Notes: generated by a model from the letters alone, not told the origin. Numbered from the stretch's first letter, positions 41,525 to 53,144 are shown. The stretch is 64,000 bases of DNA from Euglena gracilis (GCA_039621445.1 CP154954.1:57709602-57773601); one strand, 5' to 3'. Program-made: numbers and translations.

Positions 41525-44500
41525 CTAAATTCCGAGTAAACCGCACAAGTTCTCGCTAAGTTCATCAACTTCGGAAGCAAGTGCTAACCGTTTGGCATAC
41601 CAAATGTCAATGGATTTCCATTTGCGATCCGGTGATGCGCGTTGTCGCCATTGCTTCTCCAGGGTAATCCTGGTGACCAGACTTGAGTTGGTTGAAGCGT
41701 ATTGCTCAACCAGGTCATCGAACGATACGCCATTACGTGTCACCAAATTGCGTGCGCGTTCTCGCACCTCCCTTGGTAGGCAATCGATGAATTCCATCTT
41801 GACTACCTCGGGATTCGGGTCTTGCTTGGGTGGGTCCTTTTAGTGCCCAGTAGTACTCCCAGTAGCGAAAAAATTGTCTCCGTGTGCTTGGATCCCCGTC
41901 CCATTGGGGTTTTACCTTGTTCGCGATTGCGATGGTGCCCTTAAAATCTCTCTGAGTAACCCGCTGACCCTCGGTGGTATTCCAGGTTTGGGTCCGGGTA
42001 ATTCTTAACACCAAACGCGTTTCGCGGATTTTCCTCTCCATGTGTACCCCGTGCAGAATTTCCCGCACCAAGTGTAGAGGTTGCAGGATTTTCTTGAGGG
42101 AATTGCGAAAAATGGGGTGAAATTCTCCCGGGGGGGGCGGGTTTCCCCCCGAAAACCCGATGGGTGATCTGGTATTCCAGAACACGTTGGTGGTTGATAT
42201 GATCGCGAATGCGACACATGACCAATACCAGGTGTGGGGTGTTGGCTCATTCCTCGTACAAGGTTGGAATGTTGGATTTCTTGGTGGAGACTTGAATTCT
42301 CGAGCACTGGATCAATTTCCTCATCGGAAATGTCCAGTGAAAAGTGGGTTTGTGGTGTGGGCAAAAGCAAAGGTGGTACAATTCGCGTTTTCGCGGGTGG
42401 TTGTACCAAATTCGCGGTGGATGTAGGGTCTCCTACTCCAGAAACGGTAATTTGAGAACGCGATTCCGGGACATTTGGAATACCAACCACAGCGCTTACC
42501 GCGGTGGGTGGTTGCACAACGGGTACCGGAGTGGACATTTTTCCAAACTTGCGGACAAGTCATGCACCGATTCTTCCAAATGTTTCACCATCTGGAGTTG
42601 GCCGCAAATACGGTCAACCTCAGTCTCCAAATGCCTAATGCGTTTGCGGTAACGGGAAAAATCTTCCATGTGAGGAAACTTTTCAGAAACCAAGTGTAAA
42701 TCTTGGACAAGCCTTCCTTGGGATTCCTCCACGTTCCGGAGTTGACCCGCAAGCACTTTTACTGCACTTGAGACAGTTTGCATTTGGTGGGGTGCCTTGG
42801 TGGGGGTTTCCGCGGTGGTGCGCGAATTTTCCGCGGTTGGCTTTTCCAACAACGCAGAAATTCGTCCATCCGACCGAGAAACCTCATCTTGCGTGGATCG
42901 GGCATTCCGATTCACAGATTCCTCAAGTTGGATCAACCCATGCAAAATGCTTGCAAGGTTTCCTTGTTGTCACCAAGCATTTTGTTGTAAGATGACCGAA
43001 ATTCTGGTGACTCGAATATCCGAGTGCGCAAAACATTGGGAGGTGCGCGAATTTCTGCTAATGTGGTGGACAAGAAGGTACAAGGGGTTTGCAATTCCCC
43101 AATAGCGGCTTGAAGACCTCTAATGTCGGGAAACCGTTTGGAAAGTGCGGAAACATGCTCCCGCAAACCGACAATGGTGGCATTAATACCGCCAATGTCC
43201 GTTTGCATTTGTTGTTGTGCGAAATCCTACCGTTGTGCGCAATCCGTGATTTTCGCGTCCAAGGAGGTTAATCCATCCTGATTTGCGGCACAATGGCAGG
43301 ATTTCTGCTCGAAATGTAGGATTCGTTCTCCAAAAGCTGGATCTGCGTACGGGGAACAAAATTTTCTTGCACTTTCGCCTGAAATTGCTTCAAATGCTCG
43401 ATTTCCGAGCAAAGATGTAAAATCCGTTGTTGGGCATCTTTGAACGAAGTGGTGAGTGCGTCAAAATGCTCAACCGCGACAAAGTTACTAATTTTCGGCA
43501 TTTTGGGGGTGACATTTTGCGCTTGTAACTGGTGATGCAACTGTAGTAGCAGTGTTGAACAGGATTCCACTTTGGCCAAAAGATGGCTCATACCACCTTG
43601 CACATGCAGAAACTTGGAATCATTCCGCCTTTCCGCTTCATGCAGTGTTTCACTGATTTGTTGGAAATTTTGTGGAAGTTGGATGCGCAAAATACTGTCA
43701 ACATTTTCTCGAAAATGCTGAAGGTCTTTCCCCGCATTTTCAAAATTGTGTTGGCAATATTTGCCGATTTCCTGCAAATAATTCCAGCAGTATTCCAGTT
43801 TGGTGTTGACAACCCTTTGGTTGTCCTCATCAAACTGCAAAACCTTGTTGAGCATGGTTGCACATTCCGCAACGCATTGGTGGACGTGCAAAATTTGCTT
43901 GCTCAGCGGGTGATCTGCTGGGAGTTGACCGAGAATTCGGTAAACATCACCGGGGGTGAGGTTATCCCTCAAATCATCATCATAGTCCTCCACAACAAAA
44001 ACGGCACCAGAGGTTTCCGGTACTACCAGACGCATATCTGGATTCCATGTCAATGCAGGGAAAACCGCAGTTTCTGCGGGTAACCCTGCAATGCGCGAAA
44101 TGGTGTGGGGGGTGGTAAGTCAGGGGGGGTGTTGGAAAAAAACACGGTGTTTCCACCGAGTTGCACTCCAAAAGGCCGGCCGGTGCTTCCACTGGGGATA
44201 TTTTGGGTGTGAACAGAGCAAAGGGCAAATACCCCTCACTTTGTTCATGGGTGACATGGCTAACCAAGTGTAAGCGGGGTTCATCCCCATTATTCTGGTG
44301 ATCCAAATGGGCTTGGGCAAGGGGTTAATCCCCCCGCCGTATCAAAAAGATGGGTGAACCGGGATGGAGGTAGGCATTTTGCCACCCACATCCCGCACAA
44401 ACAATGGCAATGATGATGAAGAGGGTTCATTACCCCCTTGCAACAATAAAGGCGTTCCGCCTTGCGACAATGACAATTGATGCAACGTGTCTGCTTGTTG

Positions 44501-44653
44501 CTTGGGGGGTCGGGAATTGGAACTTGTTTCCGTCGAACCGTTCCAATACCCGCCATCTTCTTCAAGATTTCTCAACGAACTCATCAACAAATCAAAGTCA
44601 AATTTGTGGTTGGGGGTTGTGCTCTGCATCTTTTGAGATGGGTAAAAAGGCAA
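41525..44653 (-). pseudogene. Gag of element A, frameshifted and 3'-deleted
   Basis: Collinear with the C gag from MPFYPSQKMQ through the long coiled coil and the capsid-like region (VKPQWDGDPSTRRQFFR), ending at DELSEN where the deletion joins the integrase. At least six frame changes or stops are present. Zinc knuckles are lost with the deletion. Confidence 0.8.
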
Positions 44654-44848
44654 AAATCCAAAAACTCACTGAAATATGCAGAGAAACAGACACTAGAAAG
44701 GTTGTGCCGGCGAATACCGAACAGAGCCTTCTGAGACCTGTATTTTTGCTCAATGGTTGGCTAGGGGCCACGAACAGTACTTTCGCCGTGTTTCACGGCT
44801 CAGTACGATCCTCACCACCAGTCAACCTGTGTAGGACCGTAACATAAT

Positions 44849-44858
44849 TCTGCTACCA
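44849..44858 (-). other. Primer-binding site of element A
   Basis: TGGTAGCAGA on the minus strand, 1 nt after the LTR, complements the 3' end of a typical initiator Met tRNA (TCTGCTACCA). Confidence 0.75.
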
Positions 44859-44859
44859 A

Positions 44860-45288
44860 GTGTACGTCCAAAGCCTTCCCTTTTTCCTTTTTTTTTGAAC
44901 TTTCTGAAAAAGCCTTTCGCTTTCGCCTTGGTTCGCAGCCTATTTATAGTAGGGTAAAGTCTTTGGAGTAACAAAAAGTGGTTTTCCCCTTTTGTCCCCA
45001 ATTCTCCAAGAGGCAAAGCACAAGACAAACACTTCAGAAGTTTCTTTTGGAGTCAAGTTCTATTGTTCTGAGGGGTTTTCCCTCTGACAAAACCAATGCT
45101 CACCCTTGGAATTGATGATAGTGAAGAATACCACCCGTGGGGGAAGGAGAGAAAAGCGCTGACACGTCCAGGGGCAGATCCCATAAGGGTCTGCCACGAT
45201 CTTATCAACTGTGGTTTCCACAGTGGTGCGACCGGCACAGAACCCACTCTGCAGGTATCCTACAGAGCTGGAACGTGCCTGGTACACA
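44860..45288 (-). repeat. 5' LTR of element A
   Basis: 429 bp, TGTGTACC...CGTACAC in element orientation; the GTGTAC/GTACAC ends are inverted repeats. Confidence 0.85.
44939..44949 (-). promoter_or_regulatory. TATA box in the 5' LTR of A
   Basis: CTATAAATAGG on the minus strand. The same place reads CTAAAAATAGG in the 3' LTR and CCATAAGTAGG in element C, so it is weakened in those copies. Confidence 0.55.
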
Positions 45289-45680
45289 CATACACCACAG
45301 CGCGTGCAACGACTCCCACGCTGGGCGCTGGTTGTAGTCTCTCAGTAGAATTGCGTGTATTTGAGCCAACGCCTGCACCTCACCACGCGGGATGTGAGCG
45401 ATTGTCCCCCTAAGGTCATGCGAAATGGCGTCCCAGGTCGGCTCGAACAAAGGGCAGAGCTGGGAAAGGGGTGCTTCTTCCCGTCGGCATCCGGGCACAA
45501 AAGGCAAAGCGGGGCCATCGGTGTCCATCGCCGCCACCAAAGGAGCGGACGACGCCGCCGGGGCAGGGGCCGGGTCATCAACGTCAATGGCCACCGAGAT
45601 CTGTGGCCCCAAGCGGGCCCCGCTATCAATGTTTTGGGCGTCCGGCTTTTTTTTCGACCTCTTTTTGGCCACCCTGTTCT

Positions 45681-45713
45681 CAGGCCCGGGTTTTCCTCAA
45701 TATCACCGCAACT
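45681..45713 (-). other. 2A-like motif, second copy in L2
   Basis: Encodes SCGDIEENPGL; all consensus residues are present except the last Pro, which is Leu. Confidence 0.6.
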
Positions 45714-46016
45714 GGGGAGCCCACCTTTACCCGTCAGTCTGGGTCCTCGATCAGAAATTCCCCAAGGCTGTGAAAGGCCGCGAGTCGTGGCTCTGGGACC
45801 ATCAATGGGGAGAACGGCTTTCGGTGGTGGTCGGCTGAGGAGAGTCTGCAGATGTTGTTGAAAGTCCCGGGCGTCCTGCGTCGAGGTCTCCTCCAGTGGG
45901 CCTGGAGCGGGAGGGGGCACCGGCGTTGTGGCCCACATGAATCCCAGCGCTCGTGCGGGGTCCGTAGACAAGTCAGTATCCATGGTTCCTGCCACGGGAT
46001 CTCCCAAGGGGGTGGG

Positions 46017-46052
46017 TCACGGGTTTGCCTCCACGTTGCCACACGTCAGGAG
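46017..46052 (-). other. 2A-like motif, first copy in L2, with stop in place of the key Gly
   Basis: Encodes LLTCGNVEANP then TGA then CCC (Pro). A single G-to-T change from a GGA glycine would give this; the following proline is kept. Confidence 0.6.
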
Positions 46053-46617
46053 GTCATCACCTCTGCCCGACCGGCAGTGGTAAATTGCAGCCGAAGCTTT
46101 TCTTTGTGCTGCGCTGAAGAGACACGAGGAGCGACGCTTCCTGTCTGGCTTTTTTGTGCCAGGAGCATGGCACGCGGCTGTGGGGAGCTCTTGGAATGTT
46201 TTTTTGCGCGTGGGTAGAGTTTGCGGCAGAAGCAAGTGAGCAGGCGCGGAAGTGTGGCTAGGTTTCTGCCGGCGAAATGAGAGGCTGTTTGGCTTCTGGC
46301 CCAATGTCTGTAAAATGGTGCCGGCTGGTGGTTTCCTCCTTCACCTTTTGCATATGGCAAAGGCAAATGCAATTTGCCACGGAAGATTCACAGGGAAAGA
46401 TGTGACTGGGTGGGGGTTCATCTCCCACTTTGACAGTCCCAATGCTTTCATTTCTCCCCTTTGGCTCAGCCTCCTGGGGTTGGATCTCCGGGAGCTTATT
46501 TCGTGGCTGTGCTGTCTGCTGGGTGGCTGAATCTCACCCAGCTGACCATTGGGTGCTGTTGCTGGGGGTTTCTGTTGGGGTAGTTGTCGGCGGGACATTG
46601 CTTCACGTTGGGATTGA

Positions 46618-47080
46618 GTGTACGTCCTACCTTATAGCTTTCGCCCTTTGGTGCGCAGAAAAGGATATAAGTAGGAGTAACAAGAAAAATATAAATGTAA
46701 TATAAATGTATTGTAACGTTGTAAATAAACATAAACGTTGTATTGTCATTTTCCCCAAATAAGAGGCAGAGCACAAGACACGGGAGGAAGCCCTATGGGC
46801 TACGAAAATCGATTGCCAAGTTCTTGGCTGTCCTTTCAGGACTTCACATCAGAAAAATCAAACCTGAAACTCAAGTCTTGAATCAAAGACCAGAATGGAA
46901 TAAAATACCACCTGTGGAGAGAAGAACCAGAATTAGGCTTTGGTATTCCTAATTCAGGCCGTTGGCCATCTGTAGGAGTACCACCTAGCATAGCACTGTG
47001 TATGGGGCTCAGAGCTATATCTGGCCGTAGGCTTATACCTACATACACAGTACCATGGCCTTACGGCTGCCTGGTACACA
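46618..47080 (-). repeat. 3' LTR of element B
   Basis: 463 bp; the same GTGTAC/GTACAC ends and similar end sequence (CGTACAC) as A/C, but the interior is largely different and includes a TACTTATATCC TATA-like site near 46665. Confidence 0.75.
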
Positions 47081-48133
47081 TCCTACTCCCAGGGCTATGC
47101 CCGATTTCCCTACTGGACCAGGCCAGTCGGAATGCCGGACACAGTCCTGGGGACGGGGACCTGTCACAGGGCCGTTTGCGGCTTTTGGTTCTCCTGTCAC
47201 CAGGGGTGTGGGAAGGAAATTGCGAAATAACGCAAAAACGCGCAAAAGAGGTTAACCGCTTACGCGGTGCCAACTTATTGCGGCAAAGGGGTGGAAGCGG
47301 AAGAGCCCATTGGGAAATGGGGCTGGAAGGTTTTCATTCCAGAAAGTCCCATCCACCCAGTTTGGGGTGTGTCTGTGACACGCCGGGAGGTCTCATTCCA
47401 TAATCGGAAAAGATTGAAGGGCAGGGTGTGGAAGGAGGGGGCACCTGGCCAGTCATATCTGACCAGGGAGAAAGACCTATTTACACAACCAACTGCCGGC
47501 GACAGCGAGATTTTGCCCCGGGGGATAAAGGAGAGAGGAGTGGGGGGCTGGTCAAAAGACCTTAGAAGAAGTTTTGCTGTCTGGCAGTCTTATGTGGCCT
47601 TATAGCCGAAAAGTAACAAGTTGGGGCTATTATTACGGTGTGCGCGCTGTACGCTGTGTGTCTTCTTACTGGCGGCATATACCGCTAGGAGAAGGCTTCA
47701 CAGCGCTGCTCGGACACGATGTTGTCGATGGGGTACCCCCAGAGGCATATACCTCGACAGATGGGCGGTAGCCCAAAAGAGAGGGGGTAATATGTAGAGT
47801 AAAAATACATAATGGCAGATGTGCCTGGGATGGATACCAAATACAGGGCCTATAGGCCTGATGGAAAGGTCAGAACAGGGTCCATGGACCTGTGGCCTGT
47901 AAGCCTGGGGTATCTATGGCACAGATGGCCATTTCCTGGGAGTCGGTGGTCTGATCTCCCGAACGTAGTCTCCTTCAGGAGATTCCACTATCTCCAGTAT
48001 CGGAGGTTCGAAATTTACAAGTTGCCTTTCAGGCTCATCGACATCAAAATCGGGATATTCCCATTTTTGTGTACACCCATCGGGTAATCGTCCTCCAAGC
48101 CTGTTGGCTTCGTGATGCAGACAATTCTGGAGG
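47081..48133 (-). other. 3' untranslated region of element B
   Basis: No gene. A purine run lies next to the LTR (GGGAGTAGGAT, 47081-47092). It shares short conserved stretches with the same region of A. Confidence 0.55.
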
Positions 48134-49934
48134 TTAATCACAGAAGAAACGTGGCAACATTGCCGGCCAGATCCAAAAATTTAGGCGGGGATGGTTGCAT
48201 TGAACCTGTGGGGGTATCCCCGGATAACCGGCAGGATCTGCCTTGGTGTGCCAACCTGCGACTCGCGCTCGGATGGTGAAGGGCCTTAAAACTTCTCTTA
48301 CCCAATCGGTAAATTCCATTTTGTAGGCCTCAGGGGGGTATTCCGGTAACAGAAAAGTAAAATTCGGTCGGTTTGGCAGGCTTTGTGCCGTGAATAGTGG
48401 GTATATCACCCTGTCCCAATCGGAACCTTGAAAAATGTATGGCACTTTGGCCTTGCCTGCTGACTCGACTGCGAGTCGGACAGCTGCGCTGTCAAGATGA
48501 AAATCTTTGGCGATTCCGCCTGTGCGGCAGCTGTGTACAGCTTTGAATTCTTGAACTTGTAGAAATTGATTTGGGATTTATAGTCCTGCTTGAATTTGAC
48601 CAGATGGTCTTCATTTTCTGTTATGACTCTAGTCATACCGCCAGTGGCAGGTAACCAGACTTCTGCCTGTAGGCAGTTGATGCAACGGACAGGTATGTCC
48701 TTGTCATAGTCATTTTCCGTCCAACGGAAATTGTCCATATTGGACCATGTAAGTAGGCAATCGCCACAAACCAGTGCTGCGCAATTGCGCACATATGCAT
48801 CATGGTGGAAGCTTATGCTGTCCGGGTTGCGTGTGCAGATATGCACTGCGGGCATGTCGTTTCGTAGCCTATGGCATGCTGTACATAACCACAATAGTGG
48901 ATCATTGTCCTGGAAATCCAGCACGAAATTTCCTCCAAAATATTGGGCTAATACCCTTGGAGATTTCGCATTCCAAAAACGCCAAGTGTGGCTGGTGGTG
49001 AAAATACCGGGTTGATCCCGGTGGAACAAGGGCTTGATCCACTTGTTCAGCCAGGGGTCACTGCTATTGCGGATCATATTGATCCTAGCCTGGCGAGTGT
49101 TGAGGGGGTCTACTCTGGACAATACGTCCTCAGTCCAAAATGGCTCATCGGCCTCGTGAGGGACATTTGACCGAATCGGTCTGATTGTGGGTTTGCGCTT
49201 AGCGCCTTCAGAGGTTGCAGCCACATAGCTGGCCATGGGTATCGTAGGCCTATGGCCTGTGCCAGAGCCATCTCCACCAGAACGTGGTGGCTCATCATCC
49301 CGCCGCTGTTCGGCGGGCTTGCAGCCTTCGGCTGAAGGTTTAGCCTTAGGCTTCTTATGCCTGAAATATCGGCGTTCTTCACGAGGGTCTGCCGGAGGCA
49401 GTGGCTTTTCCGCCGTTGGCGGTTTCGGGGCTGCCGGTGTGGCAGGAGGTGCCGATGCTGCCGGTTTGGCAGGAGGCGGTTGCATTTCCGCCGTTGGCCA
49501 CCTAAAACACCTGTAGGTATCGTTGGTGATGCGACAGGTTCTGTCGGGGTTGGTGCCGTTGGCACTGCGGGTAAGGATAGGGGTGGTACCGGTGGTATCA
49601 GTGGCCGTTCGGCCTCGGATGTAGGAGATTCCGTCTCTGAGCTGACATCTCCTTCAGGCGGAAGGGGTGTCCTGGAGCCCCTTGGGACTGGTGGAAGGGT
49701 TGATGGATGAGGTTCATCAGCACATATGTCTTCCAGGCGTTCCATGCGGTCTTCACCGCCCTCACCATCACTCTCCTCACTGTCCTCCACCGTTTCTGGT
49801 GAAGCGGCAGGGGCTGCTGGCTGTTGCGTTATAGCGGTGGGCACAGGAGTTGGTTGCGCAATCGCGCTGGTGGGGGTTGCCGCAGTAGCGGGCTGGGGTG
49901 AAGAGGTAGCGACAGAAGATTGGCTCTCCTGAAA
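48134..49934 (-). pseudogene. ORF3 of element B, C-terminal third with Cys/His-rich domain
   Basis: Follows an in-frame TGA at 49935-49937, then frame changes near 49490 and 48470. It has a Pro/Ala-rich stretch, then RPIRSNVPHEADEPFW, WLNKWIKPLFHRDQPG and VLAQYFGGNFVLDF. A Cys/His cluster follows: WLCTACH, HIC, SFHHDAY, CAALVCGDC and VRCINC (about 48690-48900), arranged like a zinc-binding fold. The last 100 codons (WDRVIYPLFTAQ, WVREVLRPFTIRA, CNHPRLNFWI) match A near 35350-35550. No family is recognised. Confidence 0.55.
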
Positions 49935-50440
49935 TCACTTCGGGATAAATGGTTCTGCAGCAGCCGATAGGCTTGAACCTAGGTAACGCCGACCGCGCCC
50001 GAAGACGGGTGGCGGTGCCTCACCAGGAATACCCTGGGGAACAGGCGTTGCCGGTTGCGGCTGCGTTGTGCGTACTGCTGCCGGTTGCGGCTGTGTTGAG
50101 GATTCCGATGGCGGAATTTCCGAAGCCGGTTGCGGCTTTGAGACAGGTGCCTGTGGCACCTGTGTTTTCCGTAATCGGAAAGGATCCCATGGTTTCCTTT
50201 CGTCTTCAACCATCCTGTGGTTGAAGCGCAGGAGGGGCAGGGCCATTCCTAGCTCGTTCCGTCTGCCGCCTTGGAAAAACGGCTGGAATAGTGCTCTATC
50301 GAGCGTATCGCCGAATCGGCGTTTGACATAAACGTCTATGCTTTCCTTCTCGAAACGGGGCCTGATGGGGACATAGTCCAGGGGTATTTCCCCATCGGGT
50401 GAGATAATAATATATCTCCATGATCTGGCAGGTCCATGCC
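49935..50440 (-). pseudogene. ORF3 of element B, segment after the central domain
   Basis: Open in one frame: SPDGEIPLDYVPIRP, then RRFGDTLDRALFQPFFQGG and GMALPLLRF, aligning with A near 38040-37880 (DTQFGKILIWEDIQMFF, YALPLPAF), then a Pro/Gln-rich stretch. It is one frame off the main ORF3-B frame, through a shift near 50410. Confidence 0.55.
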
Positions 50441-52705
50441 CTGAACCAGAATTGCTGCAAATACAGCAGGAGTTGACGGTGGTTGCGTCGCCCATTCGAG
50501 CTTTGGTGAACATCCTTTGGATTTCTGCAAAGGTGCAGGAGCATGATGCGCTTTGGCGCTGTCTGCGGGATATTGGCCTGTTGGCCTTCCTCGTCCTGGC
50601 CTTCGGCCTGTGGTTGAGCACTGCGTACTCCGAATCCCCAGAAGTCCACTGCAAACTTTTCGTGACAGTGGGTGCATCTGACGATGTACGTCTGGGGGAA
50701 GCGGAGGTCAATATCGACCACTTCAAAATGATAGGCATATTGCCACTGGTAGAAGACTTGCAGATTGCTGCAGAACATGTTTTCTGCCAATTTGGCAATA
50801 TTGTCAGGCAGTGGGTAGATTTCCCACTCCCGGCCTTTTGGGCCTACACTGCGAATGCAGTCGAATAACTGCCGTAGCAGATCTTTACCTGTATTGTATC
50901 GGTCTTCCCGACCACAATCCAGATAAGGATAGCCACAGGAGTTCAGAAACCTGCCGAAGTTTTGGGTGGGATATCCCGCCCAGAACCAAACGTGCCAGAA
51001 TCCCGGCAGACCGTCCAATATCGGACCGAGAATTACATTGCCCTCATAGGCATACAAAGTTCCATCATGATGGAACTCACGATTACGCTCCAGATAGAGC
51101 TGTCGGGTCACGGTCACAACGGGAGATGCGACCAAGATTGGGAGAGAAAGTTCGTTTTGGAACTTTCGCATGGCCTCGAATGCGAGTTCATGGTTGCTTT
51201 TGATGTGCTCGAATAGAGCTTCCATGTCGTCCTCATAGACGTTCCGATATAGGCTTTTTTGGCCTTTAGCTGGGGGTCGTTTGGGAGCACTTTTGCCTTT
51301 ACCCTTGCCCGATCGGGCTTCGCTTCGGGCAAGCTCTTCTCTGGCTTGTTTCCAAGCATGAGGATTGAGATTGGCTGCAAAAGGAGGGCCTATAAAGATA
51401 GGATTTATATCGCTTGTGCGACCAATCAATTCCTGTGGGGCATAAGCCATTTTGGCTGCTGGGTAAGCTGCAGGTCGATCCTGCATGTCCGCCAATAGCC
51501 GTGGGTTATTGTCAGAGAGGGGTTCGCCTCTAGGCGGATCGATATAGGTGGGGTTGCGTACACGTTCGAGGGTATCCTCGAAAATTTTATTTACGCGTGC
51601 ACGCTCTGCAGCTTCGTGCTCGACTTCTGCCCTATGGGCTCTTTGCGCCAGTTCGGCTTGTTCGAGCTGTTGCTGAGTGGGTTCAGGAACAGGCAGTACC
51701 TCGGTTGTGGCCTGTTGGCCTGGAGGTACTGGTGTTTCCTGGGGAGGTGGCGCCATCGACGCTGTCACAGGCTGTGGCGCTGTTGGCGCTGCTACAGGCT
51801 GTGGCGCCGTTGGCGCTGTTGTGGCTGTCGGTGCTGCTGACTTTGCTGGCACCGGCCTGGGGGGTTGCGCCATTGGCGCTAGTTTCGCCGCAGCAGCATA
51901 AGGTACGGGCACGGGAGGGGGTGCGGCCTGTTGGCCACCCGATGCCCGACGTTGCTGTGCAGGGGAAGCCTGTCTGGCTGGGGCTGAGGCAGGGGCTGGT
52001 GGTTTCGGTCTCCCCATTGGGGATGAAGATTCTGGCCTGCCCCGTTTACTACCTAGGTCTGCTTGCCTGTACGGCTGTGACGCATATCTGCGTTCTGCAG
52101 ACCGTGGGCCCTGGAGGTGCTCCAGGGACTGGTAGTACTGGATGGCCTGCTGAGGTGATGTGAAGCGAGGTGCTGTGAGAGGTTCATGTACCGTTGGTAC
52201 ATCCTCTTCCACAGCCATACGGCCTTCGGGATCGGCTTGCTCCACATCCTCAGCCCAGGATCCAGGTTCCTGAGCCGCCGACATATCCCGTTGTACGGGT
52301 AACTGGCTTCCAGCTTCCAGATGGGGTGGATAAGGAAATGGTGGTAGTGCCGTTGACGGTTGCATCGTTGGCTGATACGCATATTGCGTTGGGGTTTCCC
52401 GATATTCGGGTGGTGGTGGCCTCGGCATATGAGTTGGGGACTGAGCATCGCGAAAAATACGCGATGGCTGCACCGTTGGTGCTGGGATGTCCCCCATCTC
52501 GCTTTCCTCCACTGGGGGGCTATGCTCCCGCATGTATTCGGTGAACGCACCTGCGTGGTGGCGTATCCGCGGGATAGGCGGCACTGGAATACCCAGTGTA
52601 CGCATGCTGACCTCAGGGGGATATTCCCCGGGCATGAAGTACACTTTTCCTGTCATCAAAGTCTGGCCACATGCACACCATTGTGCAATAGGCCTATTGG
52701 CCAGG
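50296..52705 (-). CDS. ORF3 of element B, N-terminal and central domains (5' end removed by element C)
   Basis: About 800 codons open without a stop, the longest intact piece of ORF3. The 5' end is cut by element C; the frame continues artificially into the C LTR up to 52896. Order: CACGQ...GKVYF (matches C and A), a Pro/Gln/Ala-rich half, a Lys/Gly/Pro-rich basic patch (GKGKGKSAPKRPPAKGQK), then the central domain with ILDGLPGFWHVWFWAGYPTQNFG, CSNLQVFYQW, FEVVDIDLRF, a CTHC pair and DFWGFG. It ends with a hydrophobic/aromatic helix (YLQQFWFRAW). Function unknown; no known domain is seen. Confidence 0.65.
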
Positions 52706-53133
52706 TGTGTACCAGGCACGTCCCAGCTCTGTAGGATATCTGCAGAGTGGGTTCTGTGACGGTCGCACCACTGTGGAAACCCACAGCTGGTAAGATCGTG
52801 GCAGACCCTTCTGGGATCTGCCCCTGGACACGTCAGCACTTTTCTCTCCTTCCCCCACAGGTGGTATTCTTTACTCTCACAATCTCCAAATTTCACCTTT
52901 GGATTTGTCAGAGGGAAAAACCCTCAGAACAATCAACTTTGATCTCAGAAGAAAACTTCTGAATCTTTGCCTTGTGCTTTGCTTCTTGGGGAATTGGGAA
53001 GAAAAGGGGAAAACCACTTTTCGTTACTCCAAAGACTTTTCCCTACCATAAGTAGGCTGCGCACCAAGGCGAAAGCGAAAGGCTTTTACAGAAAGTTCCA
53101 AAAAGGGGAAAAGGGAAAGCTTTGGACGTACAC
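52706..53133 (+). repeat. 5' LTR of element C
   Basis: 428 bp, TGTGTACC...CGTACAC, homologous to both LTRs of A. The pairing 3' LTR is outside the window. Confidence 0.85.
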
Positions 53134-53134
53134 T

Positions 53135-53144
53135 TGGTAGCAGA
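53135..53144 (+). other. Primer-binding site of element C, duplicated downstream
   Basis: TGGTAGCAGA complements the 3' end of an initiator Met-type tRNA. About 56 bp later (53191-53200) the same ten bases recur with flanks (ACACT before, TAGG after), from a local tandem duplication not seen in A. Confidence 0.7.

Larger units (their letters stand above)
33788..45288 (-). mobile_element. Ty3/gypsy-like element A with ORF3, internally deleted
   Basis: 11.5 kb on the minus strand: 5' LTR (44860-45288), primer site, gag remnant, integrase C-terminus plus chromodomain, ORF3 module, 3' LTR (33788-34214). A 6-bp target duplication flanks it within LINE L2. Compared with element C, about 5.3 kb from mid gag to the integrase core is missing (C coordinates about 56481-61784), joined at nt 41524. 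An undeleted copy would be about 16.8 kb. LTRs differ at roughly 4-5% of sites, so the insertion is not recent. Confidence 0.85.
45289..46617 (-). pseudogene. LINE L2 ORF, N-terminal part with two 2A-like motifs
   Basis: The minus strand between elements B and A. A Gln/Pro-rich leader, then LLTCGNVEANP followed by TGA (46017-46019), and 103 codons later in the same frame SCGDIEENPGL (45681-45713), a Lys/Arg-rich stretch, and YNQRPAWESLHALWCM at the insertion site of A. The last part matches L1 near 27570. It is separated from the rest of the ORF by 11.5 kb. No RT motif lies in this part. Confidence 0.65.
46618..52705 (-). mobile_element. Ty3/gypsy-like element B, 3' half, interrupted by element C
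   Basis: The minus strand carries a 3' LTR (46618-47080), a 3' non-coding region and most of ORF3, then is cut at 52705 by element C. The rest of B (pol, gag, 5' LTR) should lie beyond C, outside the window. Its ORF3 and LTR are clearly related to those of A and C but form a second subfamily. It is inserted in the 5' part of LINE L2. Confidence 0.75.

Noticed and set aside
52706-52896. Start of the 866-aa ORF3-B at 52896
   Set aside because: The first 63 codons are the antisense of the element C LTR; B coding sequence begins only at 52705.
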